This document shows positions 16,273 to 25,324 of a DNA stretch of 44,427 nt, in pieces (positions within the stretch are counted from its first letter, which is position 1; every line of letters starts with the position of its first letter). The translations under genes were made by a program, and so were the position numbers. Below the pieces are notes generated by a model. The model was not told where the DNA came from and made no database searches. It saw only the letters and a list, made by a program, of their open reading frames with translations. Source of the stretch: an uncultured Sediminibacterium sp. GTDB lineage: Bacteria; Bacteroidota; Bacteroidia; Chitinophagales; Chitinophagaceae. Location of the stretch: positions 1 to 44,427 of the forward strand of contig NZ_CAMLMJ010000029.1 of the NCBI RefSeq assembly GCF_946481145.1. Reading direction: 5' to 3'.

Positions 16273-17268
16273 TTATTTTAACTTAATCCTTAATAAATAC
16301 ATATCATTGGTAACAAATAATGTCTTTTCATCGGCAGATAAAGCGACATTGGATGCTGCTTCCTGGAGTTTTATTTTACCAAGCAATACCGCTTTACTGT
16401 CGAAGATCCAAATACCACCCGGACCGGAAGCAAATACAATTCCTTTGCGGTTTATTTTAAGTCCGTCGGGTAAACCTCTTTCACCTTTTTGCATTTGTGC
16501 ACGATAAAATATTCTTCCGTTTTTAAGTTGACCGTCTGATACATCATAAATATACCAGTTTGGTTTTGCGGGGTCTGAGTTTGCAACGATCAATTGTTTT
16601 TCACCAGGCAGAAAAGCAATACCATTTGGACGGGTAATACTGTCAGTAAGTAAAACAACTTCTCCAGATTTATTTACTTTATAAACGCCATTGAACGAAA
16701 TTTCTTTTTCAGGATCCTGATCGTTTTGCATAGGCAATCCATAAGGAGGATCTGTGAAATATAATTCACCTGATTGACTGAAAACAGCATCGTTTGGACT
16801 GCTGAATTTTTTACCATCATAATTTCCGGCAAGGGTTGAAAAAACAGGCTTAGGGTCATTTAATCCAGCTTCCATTCTCGCCATTTGTCTGTTTCCATGT
16901 TGACATAATACGAGGTTGCCGTTTTTATCTAATAATAGTCCATTACTACCTGGCTCTTTACTTTTTGAATTGGTACCACTAAATCCGGATGGGGTGAGGT
17001 AAACCTCTGTTCCTTTTGCGGCTGTCCATTTATAAATCGTATTCTTTGGCACATCTGAGAATAAGAGCATATTATATTTAGCAATCCACAGTGGCCCTTC
17101 ACTCCAATCAAAACCTTCTGCAATAATTTCGGCCTTGCTTTCAATATCAATGACTTTGTCCAAAGAACTGTTTAATCGTTCAATCGAACCTGTTGTTTTA
17201 TATTGTGCGAATAAAGAAAAGGGTAGAGCAAGCGAGACTAATAAAAGAACGATAGTGTTTTTTTTCAT
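16273..17268 (-). CDS. Secreted SMP-30/gluconolactonase-like lactonase
   Basis: SMP-30 lactonases open sugar lactones to aldonic acids on a six-bladed beta-propeller with a central divalent metal. The 331-residue protein has a clear signal peptide ending FSLFAQ (about 1-22), so it acts outside the inner membrane. Metal-ligand motifs are present in order: GFDWSEGPLW (Glu), SSPNDAVF (Asn), RPNGIAF (Asn) and GLPDGLKI (Asp). It lies nine bases downstream of the dehydratase gene and six before the FAH gene. The exported location matches that of the Tat-exported oxidoreductase that would make its lactone substrate. Confidence 0.88.
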   Translation of the reverse strand: MKKNTIVLLLVSLALPFSLFAQYKTTGSIERLNSSLDKVIDIESKAEIIAEGFDWSEGPLWIAKYNMLLFSDVPKNTIYKWTAAKGTEVYLTPSGFSGTNSKSKEPGSNGLLLDKNGNLVLCQHGNRQMARMEAGLNDPKPVFSTLAGNYDGKKFSSPNDAVFSQSGELYFTDPPYGLPMQNDQDPEKEISFNGVYKVNKSGEVVLLTDSITRPNGIAFLPGEKQLIVANSDPAKPNWYIYDVSDGQLKNGRIFYRAQMQKGERGLPDGLKINRKGIVFASGPGGIWIFDSKAVLLGKIKLQEAASNVALSADEKTLFVTNDMYLLRIKLK

Positions 17269-17277
17269 GCTTTATAA

Positions 17278-18996
17278 TTAATGTGAATCTCTGGTAACTA
17301 CTGAACCGGAGCTTCCCTGTAAAAAGTCGAGGTCTGCGCCTGTATCTGCTCCCATTACGTGTTTAATATACAAGCTAACATAACCGCGGGTAGCAGCAGG
17401 AGGAGGGGCAATCCATTTACTTCTTCTTTCTGCAAGTTCTTCTTCAGAAACATCGAGATGAAGTTTTCTTGCTTCAACATCCAGCTCTATCAGGTCGCCG
17501 TTTTGTACCAGTGCCAGATTTCCACCGATAGCCGATTCAGGGGAAACATGTAGAACAGCTGTTCCATAAGCTGTTCCGCTCATGCGGCCATCACTTATAC
17601 GAACCATGTCTTTGATTCCTTTTTCCAGTATTTTTTTAGGTAATGCCATATTACCAACTTCAGGCATACCTGGGTAACCTACGGGGCCAACATATTTTAA
17701 TACCATCACACAATTTTCGTCGATATCCAGATTGGGGTCATCTATACGGGCATTATAGTCTTCAATGCTTTCAAAAACCACAGCTCTTCCTTTGTGTTTC
17801 ATTAAATGAGGAGACGCTGCAGATGGTTTTATAACGGCTCCATTTAATGCAAGATTTCCTTTAACAACAACACAGCCTGCTTCCTGAATCAGGGGCTCGT
17901 TATAAGTGGAAATTACTTCTGTATTATAGCATTCTGAATGGCCTTTTATATTCTCATGATGGTTCTTTCCTGTTACCGTAATTACATTCTTGTGTAATTC
18001 GTTACGTAGTTCATTTAATATTACCGGTAATCCGCCAGCGTAATAAAAGTCTTCCATTAAAAACTTTCCGGACGGCATCAGATTCAACAGCAAAGGTATT
18101 TTGCTTCCTAAGGTGTCAAAGTCGTCGAGTGTAAGTGGTACACCTATTCTTCCTGCAATTGCCATGAGGTGAATGATAAAGTTTGATGAGCCACCAACAG
18201 CAGCGTTTACTTTTATGGCATTTTCAAAAGCTTCGCGTGTGAGTATTTTGTCGATGGTAAGATTTTCTTTCACCATTTCAACAATTCTTCTGCCACTCAG
18301 TTGTGCCATTACTTTTTTTCTTGAATCGGCTGCCGGAATAGCAGCAGCGCCGCTGAGTGTAAGTCCAAGTGACTCTACCATACATGCCATAGTAGATGCA
18401 GTTCCCATCGTCATACAATGACCAATACTTCTGCTCATACAGCTTTCTGCATATTCACATTCTTCCTGGGTCATTTTGCCCGTCTTCATGTCTTCATCAA
18501 ATTTCCAGACATGTGTTCCACTGCCAATGGTTTGTCCTTTATAACGTCCATTCAACATAGGTCCACCAGGAACTACAATGGTTGGAAGTCCCACACTTGC
18601 AGCGCCCATTACAGTAGAAGGTGTAGTTTTATCGCATCCGGTAAGTAGTACTACACCATCCATCGGATTTCCCCTGATTGATTCTTCTGCATCCATGCTT
18701 GCCAGATTTCGGAAAAGCATGGCAGTTGGTTTAAGCAATGTTTCACCCAAACTCATAATCGGAAACTCAAGCGGGAAGCCACCTGCTTCTAATACTCCTC
18801 TTTTAACGGCTTCTGCATGATCGCGGAAATGAGCATTACATGGAGTTAATTCACTGAATGTATTACAAATACCAATTACGGGTCTGCCATCAAACATATC
18901 TGTTGGCATACCCTGGTTTTTCATCCAGCTTCTGTAAATGATACCGTCTTTATTCTTTTTACCAAACCAATCTTGACTGCGTAGTTTTTGGGACAT
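17278..18996 (-). CDS. IlvD/Edd-family sugar-acid dehydratase (xylonate/arabinonate type)
   Basis: This 572-residue cytosolic enzyme removes water from an aldonic acid to give the 2-keto-3-deoxy acid, using an Fe-S cluster and Mg2+. Cysteines fit the family's cluster ligands: Cys53 in ELTPCN, Cys121 in TGCDKTTP and Cys194 in GHCMTMGTAS. Their spacings, 68 and 73, are the same as I recall for L-arabinonate dehydratase. The N-terminal pattern YRSWMKNQG, then FDGRPVIGICNTFSELTPCN, marks the sugar-acid subgroup rather than branched-chain IlvD. No isoleucine/valine biosynthesis genes are nearby. Xylonate is favoured because a GH10 xylanase shares the operon; L-arabinonate is the main alternative. 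Confidence 0.9.
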   Translation of the reverse strand: MSQKLRSQDWFGKKNKDGIIYRSWMKNQGMPTDMFDGRPVIGICNTFSELTPCNAHFRDHAEAVKRGVLEAGGFPLEFPIMSLGETLLKPTAMLFRNLASMDAEESIRGNPMDGVVLLTGCDKTTPSTVMGAASVGLPTIVVPGGPMLNGRYKGQTIGSGTHVWKFDEDMKTGKMTQEECEYAESCMSRSIGHCMTMGTASTMACMVESLGLTLSGAAAIPAADSRKKVMAQLSGRRIVEMVKENLTIDKILTREAFENAIKVNAAVGGSSNFIIHLMAIAGRIGVPLTLDDFDTLGSKIPLLLNLMPSGKFLMEDFYYAGGLPVILNELRNELHKNVITVTGKNHHENIKGHSECYNTEVISTYNEPLIQEAGCVVVKGNLALNGAVIKPSAASPHLMKHKGRAVVFESIEDYNARIDDPNLDIDENCVMVLKYVGPVGYPGMPEVGNMALPKKILEKGIKDMVRISDGRMSGTAYGTAVLHVSPESAIGGNLALVQNGDLIELDVEARKLHLDVSEEELAERRSKWIAPPPAATRGYVSLYIKHVMGADTGADLDFLQGSSGSVVTRDSH

Positions 18997-19036
18997 ATTC
19001 TTTATGGTCTTTTATACTTAGGTGTATTGTATATAA

Positions 19037-20167
19037 TCAGTGAATATTTAATTCAATTCTTTTGCCGGAGTGCATTGCTTCATAGATGGCCTGTAAATAG
19101 ATTACATCTCTTCTACCCATTTCGCCAGTAACAATGGATGGTTGATTATTCATGATCGATTGGGCAATTGCATCCATTTGTTTTGCCTGTTGGTTTACCT
19201 GCGGAAAGTGCATTATTCCTTGAGGTGTTTTACCACTTAGGCCATTGTAGTTATATGCAGTAGTTAATTCAAAAACACCTCTCTCAGCTTCAGCCTTCAA
19301 AAAATTCATGTTATCATCGTAGCTGGCATATCCTTTACCAATGAGGCCATCCGGGAACTCAAATTGCCAGCTAAGCGATTGTTCCACTTCACTAAATCTT
19401 GATAAATCTGTTTTTTTTCCCTCCTTTGCAGTAACTGCTATAGGTTCCATACCTGTAGTATAGCACATGCTTTGAACAGCATATATGCCAACATCCATTA
19501 GTGGACCACCACCGGCATATTTCTTGACAAGCCGCCATTCACCCATTTTTGGTTTAAATCCAAAACCGCCACTGATTTGTTTTATACGCCCATATATTTT
19601 TGAAGTGCCCAGTCTGACCATTTCAAGATTATAGGGCTCGAAATGTAAACGATACCCGATAGACAGTGATTTATTAGCTTTTTTTGAGGCCTCTATCATA
19701 CGATCGCAATCTGCTACGGTAATTGCCATTGGCTTTTCGCATATCACATGTTTACCCGCAGCAAATGCACGTATGGTGTACTCGGCATGCATACTATTGG
19801 GTAATACTATATAAATAATGTCGATATCCGGGTTGTCTTTAATTTGCTCAAAATTGTCATAACTATATATATGGGTATCAGGTAATTTATATTTTGCCTT
19901 CCAGGCTGGAATCTTTGACGGGCTGCCAGTTACAATACCTTTTAGTTGACAATTATTGGTTTCTAATAATGCAGGTCCGAGTTGACCTGTCGCATAAGCT
20001 CCCAATCCTACCAATGCAATTCCCAACTTTTTAGGTTGATCCATACTTGTTTGTTTTATATCTGAAAATACCGGATTCTCGGCTAATCCCCATGTTGGTA
20101 TGGCTAAACCCGCCATGCCGATGGTGTTGATGAACCTGCGTCTGGATAGTTGTCGGGTGACTTTCAT
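19037..20167 (-). CDS. Tat-exported glucose-fructose/aldose oxidoreductase-like protein (Gfo/Idh/MocA)
   Basis: A 376-residue oxidoreductase that would oxidise an aldose to its lactone, with tightly bound NADP as in glucose-fructose oxidoreductase and aldose-aldose oxidoreductase. The N terminus holds a twin-arginine signal (LSRRRFINTIGMAGLAIP). The Rossmann motif is GIALVGLGAYATGQL, the family motif CEKPMAI contains the catalytic-site Lys, and GYRLHFEPYNLEMVRL is characteristic of the GFOR branch. The ATG at 20167 fits the Tat signal; a GTG at 20185 is possible. It is the first gene of the six-gene operon. No clear promoter is seen upstream. Confidence 0.85.
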   Translation of the reverse strand: MKVTRQLSRRRFINTIGMAGLAIPTWGLAENPVFSDIKQTSMDQPKKLGIALVGLGAYATGQLGPALLETNNCQLKGIVTGSPSKIPAWKAKYKLPDTHIYSYDNFEQIKDNPDIDIIYIVLPNSMHAEYTIRAFAAGKHVICEKPMAITVADCDRMIEASKKANKSLSIGYRLHFEPYNLEMVRLGTSKIYGRIKQISGGFGFKPKMGEWRLVKKYAGGGPLMDVGIYAVQSMCYTTGMEPIAVTAKEGKKTDLSRFSEVEQSLSWQFEFPDGLIGKGYASYDDNMNFLKAEAERGVFELTTAYNYNGLSGKTPQGIMHFPQVNQQAKQMDAIAQSIMNNQPSIVTGEMGRRDVIYLQAIYEAMHSGKRIELNIH

Positions 20168-20637
20168 TTCTGTAAAATGTGACACGTAATATAATTGTTA
20201 TTTGAAGAAAGAAAGATAGATTTCCACTCAAAGATTTTAATTGCATAGATATCAGTAATTGGACCAAATAATTTGCCAACTGATTGCATTTGTTGCATAT
20301 AAATTTTATAGATGATTATTTCAAGTAATTGATTAACAGATGTTTATAGTTGTGCATCGTTGCGGCCACTGATAAGGTAAGTTGAAATATTTAAAATGCT
20401 AAGTATTTGTTGCAATAATCAGTTACAACAAAAGATTAGTTTTGCAATCGACCACTCAATGTTGCATTTTAATTGCATCATGGAATTGTGTATAGCTCCA
20501 TTTCTATGCTCGCCTTTTTTTTGCTGTTTTGATTATCTCAACAAGTTAGTAATCATAATTGCTTTATTCAGAAATGAATACCTATTAAACATTACAATAC
20601 ACTTTCTGGATGTACTTTATTGGAGCTGGTAGAATTT

Positions 20638-20764
20638 TTGACCTTACAGTAGTAGGTCATAATACATTTACATTATTGTAAAATGTTTCACTAGTAAAAG
20701 TCAATTTTTCTCATGTGTTTTATAAAAAATGCAAAGCGACCCGGATTTCTATCCGGGTTTTTTG
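20638..20764 (+). ncRNA. Candidate small RNA with promoter and orphan terminator
   Basis: The 777-base gap 20186-20962 has no credible gene. Within it lie a promoter-like pair, TTG at 20638-20640 and TACATTTA at 20663-20670 with 22 bases between, and a strong plus-strand terminator at 20739-20764 (ACCCGGAT/ATCCGGGT followed by T7). No coding region precedes the terminator on that strand. A transcript of about 85 bases from near 20677 would include a small TTTACA/TGTAAA hairpin and end in the terminator. The promoter -7 box misses the final G of the consensus. The RNA itself is inference. Confidence 0.4.
20739..20764 (+). terminator. Orphan rho-independent terminator
   Basis: Arms ACCCGGAT and ATCCGGGT enclose a short TTCT loop and are followed by seven T on the plus strand. 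No plus-strand gene lies upstream, and the nearest minus-strand gene starts at 20167. Confidence 0.8.
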
Positions 20765-20962
20765 TATTGGCTGTTTTAATAGTTAACGCTTTCTATGGCT
20801 AATTATCCAGAACATTATTCATGTGCTATGAATAAACAGAATCTTTGCCAGGAGTCGTTCGGCCAGTGGTTTTGGTTTTCAATTATACGATTGTTGTTAT
20901 TGATGTTTTTTTAGTTTATTTAATAACAGTGTTCCTTACTTTGGATTAAAAATCAATGCACT

Positions 20963-21937
20963 ATGAAATATTTTTATAGGTTTTTGTTCAATGGAATTTT
21001 TTTCTTAACTGTTTTTGCTTTACATGCACAGGTGAAAGTTTCTTTTGAAAACCCACCTTCCGAACCAGCCATTTTTTCGGCAGGGGTGATAAGTACCGGA
21101 TTAGCTGAAAGAGATTTTGCCTTATCACCTGATGAAACTGAAATATTCTATACTGTTCAATCACCATTGGGTTATTTCCAAACCATCGTTTACATGAAAT
21201 TGGGAAAAGACGGATTATGGAGCAATGCAGAACTGGCACCTTTTGCCGGTAATTTTAGTGACCTTGAACCATCTTTTTCTCCTGATGGAAAAAGGCTTTA
21301 TTTTTCCTCTAATAGACCTGTCAGTGGCGATAAACTAAAGGACTATGACATTTGGTATGTTGAGAAGAAGGATGGCATGTGGTCAGCTATCCCTGTTAAT
21401 ATTGGAACACCTGTAAATACCGAAGCCAATGAGTTTTATCCTTCCTGTACAAAATCTGGTAACCTGTATTTTACTGCATCGTATAAAAACGGAGTAGGAA
21501 GGGAAGATATTTTCGTGGCAATTAATGAAGATGGAAAATTTAAGGAACCGGTTGCCCTTGATACTGCCATAAATTCTGTATTAGATGAATTCAATGCGTA
21601 TGTATCTCCTGAGGAAGATTTTATTATGTTTACTTCCTATGGTCGGAAAGATGATATGGGCAGAAGCGATTTGTATATGAGCCAGAAAGATGCCACTGGT
21701 AAGTGGACCAAAGCAGTGCATCTTCCATTCTTAAATTCGATAAGAATAGACTACTGTCCTTTTTTAAGCTTTGATAAAAAGAAACTTTTTTTTACAAGTG
21801 AACGAAATCAGTTAAAACAAATATTTGAACCCAGAACTTCGCTTGATCAGTTAAAAAAATTATTTGGATCTCCACAAAATGGTACCGGAGATATTTATTG
21901 GGTGAATTTTGAAAAGGTTTTGGCAAGTATCAGGTAA
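20963..21937 (+). CDS. Secreted PD40 beta-propeller protein
   Basis: The 324-residue protein has a signal peptide (MKYFYRFLFNGIFFLTVFALHAQ), then a series of WD40-like PD40 repeats of the TolB type. Examples are LEPSFSPDGKRLYFSSNRP (about 93-111), EFYPSCTKSGNLYFTASY, and EFNAYVSPEEDFIMFTSYG. Such propellers usually bind proteins, sugars or metals and have no catalytic motif. It lies 311 bases upstream of susC but has its own terminator at 21960-22000, so a shared transcript is unlikely. Function unknown. Confidence 0.82.
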   Translation: MKYFYRFLFNGIFFLTVFALHAQVKVSFENPPSEPAIFSAGVISTGLAERDFALSPDETEIFYTVQSPLGYFQTIVYMKLGKDGLWSNAELAPFAGNFSDLEPSFSPDGKRLYFSSNRPVSGDKLKDYDIWYVEKKDGMWSAIPVNIGTPVNTEANEFYPSCTKSGNLYFTASYKNGVGREDIFVAINEDGKFKEPVALDTAINSVLDEFNAYVSPEEDFIMFTSYGRKDDMGRSDLYMSQKDATGKWTKAVHLPFLNSIRIDYCPFLSFDKKKLFFTSERNQLKQIFEPRTSLDQLKKLFGSPQNGTGDIYWVNFEKVLASIR

Positions 21938-22248
21938 TTCTTCTCATTGAAATATTTAAAACAGGAGTAATAGCTGAAATTACAGTTTATTACTCCTGTT
22001 GTTATTTACCAACTACAGTTTGCTGCGTTTGAAATACAGCTTTTTAGTCAGCAGTGATTTTTACTTCAATTACTTCCTCTTGTAGACAGATTCCTGCTGT
22101 TGGTTGAAAAGAAAATTTTTTAAGCAATAGATGGCAAAAATTTACTGTCAACTAAATAATGTCTTGATGTAAAGAATGAACAGTACAGTTCTTCTCATAC
22201 ATACAAAAGACAGCATGAAAACTATTTTCTGAAACTAAAACTTACTCT
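21938..22248 (+). other. Gap holding a terminator and the susC leader
   Basis: A strong hairpin, AACAGGAGTAATA (21960-21972) pairing exactly with 21988-22000 around a 15-base loop, follows the PD40 gene by 22 bases and is the likely terminator. The remaining 248 bases are AT-rich leader before susC. I see no gene, clear promoter or riboswitch there. Confidence 0.7.
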
Positions 22249-25200
22249 ATGAGAAAAGGAATTGTTTTATGGTGTTTTGCGCTACTCAGCAGTTTATGCT
22301 TGCTTGCGCAAACACGTATCGTCAAAGGAAGGGTTACCGATGAAACGGGTAATCCGATTGCTGGTGCATCTGTTCAGGTCAAAGGCACCCAGAATGGTGC
22401 TACTACAGACGGCGATGGTAATTTCTCTATTTCAGTGCCGGCTACCGCAAAACTTTTTGTTGTATCATCCCTAAACTTTATCAGAAAGGAAGTTGTTATT
22501 GGGAAAGGAACTTCACTAACCATCGCATTAAAATCAAGCGATGCGAGTTTGGAGGAAGTGGTAGTTATGGGATATTCAACTGTTCGAAAGACAAATCTTT
22601 CGGGATCAGTTGCAAAAGTTTCAGGTGCAGAAATTGAGAATCGTCCAAACCTGAGTTTTGATCAGGCTTTAACTGGTAAAGCTGCGGGGGTACAAGTAAA
22701 TACCTCTTCAGGCTTAATTGGTGCACCGGTTAATATTCGTGTAAGAGGAACTTCATCCATTTCTTCAGGTAGCCAACCTTTAATTGTAATGGATGGTGTA
22801 CCGCTTATTCAGGGTGATAACGGTCAGTTGTATAACCCAACCAATGCATTGGCAGATATTAATCCCAATGATATAGAAAGTGTTGAAGTATTAAAAGACG
22901 CTTCTGCAGCATCTATATATGGAAGTCGTGCTTCAGGTGGTGTACTAATGATCACAACAAAAAAAGGTAAATCTGGTGCTCCGCGAATTACCTACAATGC
23001 TTATTTCGGATATAGTCAACCATCCCGGTTAATGAAAGTGCTTGATGGTCCTCAGTACACTTCCGTAATTAACACTATGAGAACAAATGCGGGATTAACA
23101 GCTTCGGCAGCCAATGGCGACTTTAATGGCGATGGGATAACAGATAATACCGATTGGCAGGAGCAGGTTTATAGAAAAGGTATTACACACGATCATCAAA
23201 TCGGCATAAGCGGGGGCTCAGAAAAAACAACCTATTATGCTTCTTTAGGATTCAATGATTTTGAAAACTATATCATTGTTAACAGACAAAAAAGAGCTTC
23301 TGCACGTTTAAACCTAACCACAAAAGTTACCAATTGGTTTGAAATTGGCATTAAAACACAGTTTACCAGAACAACTCTATATGGCTTAGGTTCTGGTACT
23401 GGTGGAGCATTAAGTGGCGTTCCTTTTGGTCCTTTAACTGCTTACCCCAATGTACCTGTATATGATGCTACCGGAGCTTATTATGTAGGCAACGGAGGTA
23501 ATACAGTGGCGCAGAATACACCCAACCCCGTTGCTGTACAAAACCTGAATTATGATACAAGGGATAACAGAAGATTTATCAACAGTGTATATGGTGAGTT
23601 GACACTGTTAAAGGGACTAAAATTAAAATCGCAGTATAATACCGATATGCAGATTGGTTTTACCGATCAGTATTGGGATCCTTCAGTAGGTGATGGGCAA
23701 GGCCTTGCAGGTTTGGGTCAGACGGTAGCTACAGATTCCAGGGTATGGAGCTGGTTCAACACGCTTAATTATAATAAGAAATTCGGAGACCATGATCTGG
23801 GCGTATTAGCTGGTGCTGAATACACTAAGAGCTATGCAACATTTAATTACGCTTTTGGTATTGGTCTGAATGATCCACTAATCAGGATCATCGATCCTGC
23901 AAATTTCGCTACAAGTGGTGGTCAGAATGGGATTGATATCAATAATGGGTTGGCTTCCTATTTCGGAGGATTCAATTATGGTTTCAAAGGAAAATATTTG
24001 GCGAGTTTTAATATCAGGAGCGATGCTTATTCAGGATTTGGTCGCACCAACCGTTGGGGATACTTCCCATCAGGTTCTGCCGCCTGGAAAATATCGCAGG
24101 AAGATTTTTGGAAATCCAGGTTAATATCCGACCTGAAATTACGTGCCAGTTATGGTATTACCGGTAACTCAAATATCGGGAACTATCCTAGTCTTGCAAC
24201 TTTTGCGCCAACTCAATATGCAAATATTGCATCCTTAAACCTGAACAATCCTGGTAACAGTAATCTTCGTTGGGAACAAACTGGTCAGTTCGATGTAGGG
24301 GTTGATTTGGTAATGGGTAAGGGGATCAATATTGTGTTGGATTATTATCGCAAAAAAACCAAGGATCTTATTCTTAATAATCCCATTCTGGCTACCGTAG
24401 GATTCCCGGGTAATACCATCACTGAAAATATCGGAAGCATAGAATCATCAGGATTCGAACTTTCGTTGAATGTACCAGTAATTAATAAACGCGACTTTAA
24501 ATGGGATATCAGTTTTAATGGTGCTACCAATAAAGCAAAAGTTATTTCAACCAATGCTTTTGGAAATGATATACTTGGCGGACAGAGCATTGTACGTCCA
24601 GGTTATAATATGAGTGCCTTTTACCTGATACGCTGGGCAGGGGTTAATAGTGCAAACGGATTACCAACATTCCTTGATGTAAATGGCGTATTGAAGCAAT
24701 ATGATCATGCGGCACCGGCAGCTAACAGGTGGACCAGGGTAAGTGATGGTGCTGTAACCACTGCTATTACGGCTGCTGACCGTGTTGTGTTGAATGATAA
24801 AACACCTTATCCAAAATTCTTTGGAGGATTATCGCAGCATTTTAGCTACAAGCAAATGGATCTTTCTTTTGATATGCAATATTCTTTTGGCGCCTACACT
24901 TTTAATAATACCATGCAAAACCTACTGCTTATGACGGGTACGCGTAATAAGAGTACAGAGATCTTAAGAGCATGGACAAAAGCAGGTGACCAGACAGATG
25001 TTCCCAAATTGTTTTTTGGTGAAAATCAATCAACACTTGGCTCTACCAGATTTCTTGAGAAAGCTGATTTTGTAAGGATGAGGAATATTCAGCTTGGGTA
25101 CACTTTACCAAAGAAATTGCTGGAGAAGGCACATATTTCAAACCTGAGGGTATATGCTCAAATACAAAACGCATTTACCATTACTGGCTATAAAGGAATT

Positions 25201-25308
25201 GATCCGGAAAGTAATGCGAATGGCAATGTAAATATTGGATTAGGTATTGATGGCTTCAGACCATATCTGGCCCGCACATTCACTTTTGGTATCAACTTAG
25301 GACTCTAA
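22249..25308 (+). CDS. SusC/RagA-type TonB-dependent outer-membrane transporter
   Basis: This 1019-residue outer-membrane beta-barrel imports a large nutrient together with the SusD lipoprotein encoded 16 bases downstream. A signal peptide ends near residue 20 (CLLAQ). It is followed by a carboxypeptidase-D-like regulatory domain (VKGRVTDETGNPIAGASVQV, about 24-43), a TonB box-like stretch (SLEEVVVMGYSTVRK), a plug domain (about 120-230, including IRVRGTSSISSG and the SusC hallmark GSRASGGVLMITTKKG), and a C-terminal barrel ending in the aromatic-rich TFGINLGL. The length is normal. Substrate unknown; the nearby xylanase operon makes xylan-derived sugar a possibility but is transcribed separately. 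Confidence 0.95.
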   Translation: MRKGIVLWCFALLSSLCLLAQTRIVKGRVTDETGNPIAGASVQVKGTQNGATTDGDGNFSISVPATAKLFVVSSLNFIRKEVVIGKGTSLTIALKSSDASLEEVVVMGYSTVRKTNLSGSVAKVSGAEIENRPNLSFDQALTGKAAGVQVNTSSGLIGAPVNIRVRGTSSISSGSQPLIVMDGVPLIQGDNGQLYNPTNALADINPNDIESVEVLKDASAASIYGSRASGGVLMITTKKGKSGAPRITYNAYFGYSQPSRLMKVLDGPQYTSVINTMRTNAGLTASAANGDFNGDGITDNTDWQEQVYRKGITHDHQIGISGGSEKTTYYASLGFNDFENYIIVNRQKRASARLNLTTKVTNWFEIGIKTQFTRTTLYGLGSGTGGALSGVPFGPLTAYPNVPVYDATGAYYVGNGGNTVAQNTPNPVAVQNLNYDTRDNRRFINSVYGELTLLKGLKLKSQYNTDMQIGFTDQYWDPSVGDGQGLAGLGQTVATDSRVWSWFNTLNYNKKFGDHDLGVLAGAEYTKSYATFNYAFGIGLNDPLIRIIDPANFATSGGQNGIDINNGLASYFGGFNYGFKGKYLASFNIRSDAYSGFGRTNRWGYFPSGSAAWKISQEDFWKSRLISDLKLRASYGITGNSNIGNYPSLATFAPTQYANIASLNLNNPGNSNLRWEQTGQFDVGVDLVMGKGINIVLDYYRKKTKDLILNNPILATVGFPGNTITENIGSIESSGFELSLNVPVINKRDFKWDISFNGATNKAKVISTNAFGNDILGGQSIVRPGYNMSAFYLIRWAGVNSANGLPTFLDVNGVLKQYDHAAPAANRWTRVSDGAVTTAITAADRVVLNDKTPYPKFFGGLSQHFSYKQMDLSFDMQYSFGAYTFNNTMQNLLLMTGTRNKSTEILRAWTKAGDQTDVPKLFFGENQSTLGSTRFLEKADFVRMRNIQLGYTLPKKLLEKAHISNLRVYAQIQNAFTITGYKGIDPESNANGNVNIGLGIDGFRPYLARTFTFGINLGL

Positions 25309-25324
25309 CATTAAATTTTTTATC

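Noticed and set aside
20396..20632. Open frame of 78 codons in the 777-base gap
   Set aside because: Cys/Phe/Ile-rich, no promoter, no family resemblance, and atypical composition compared with genes in this window.
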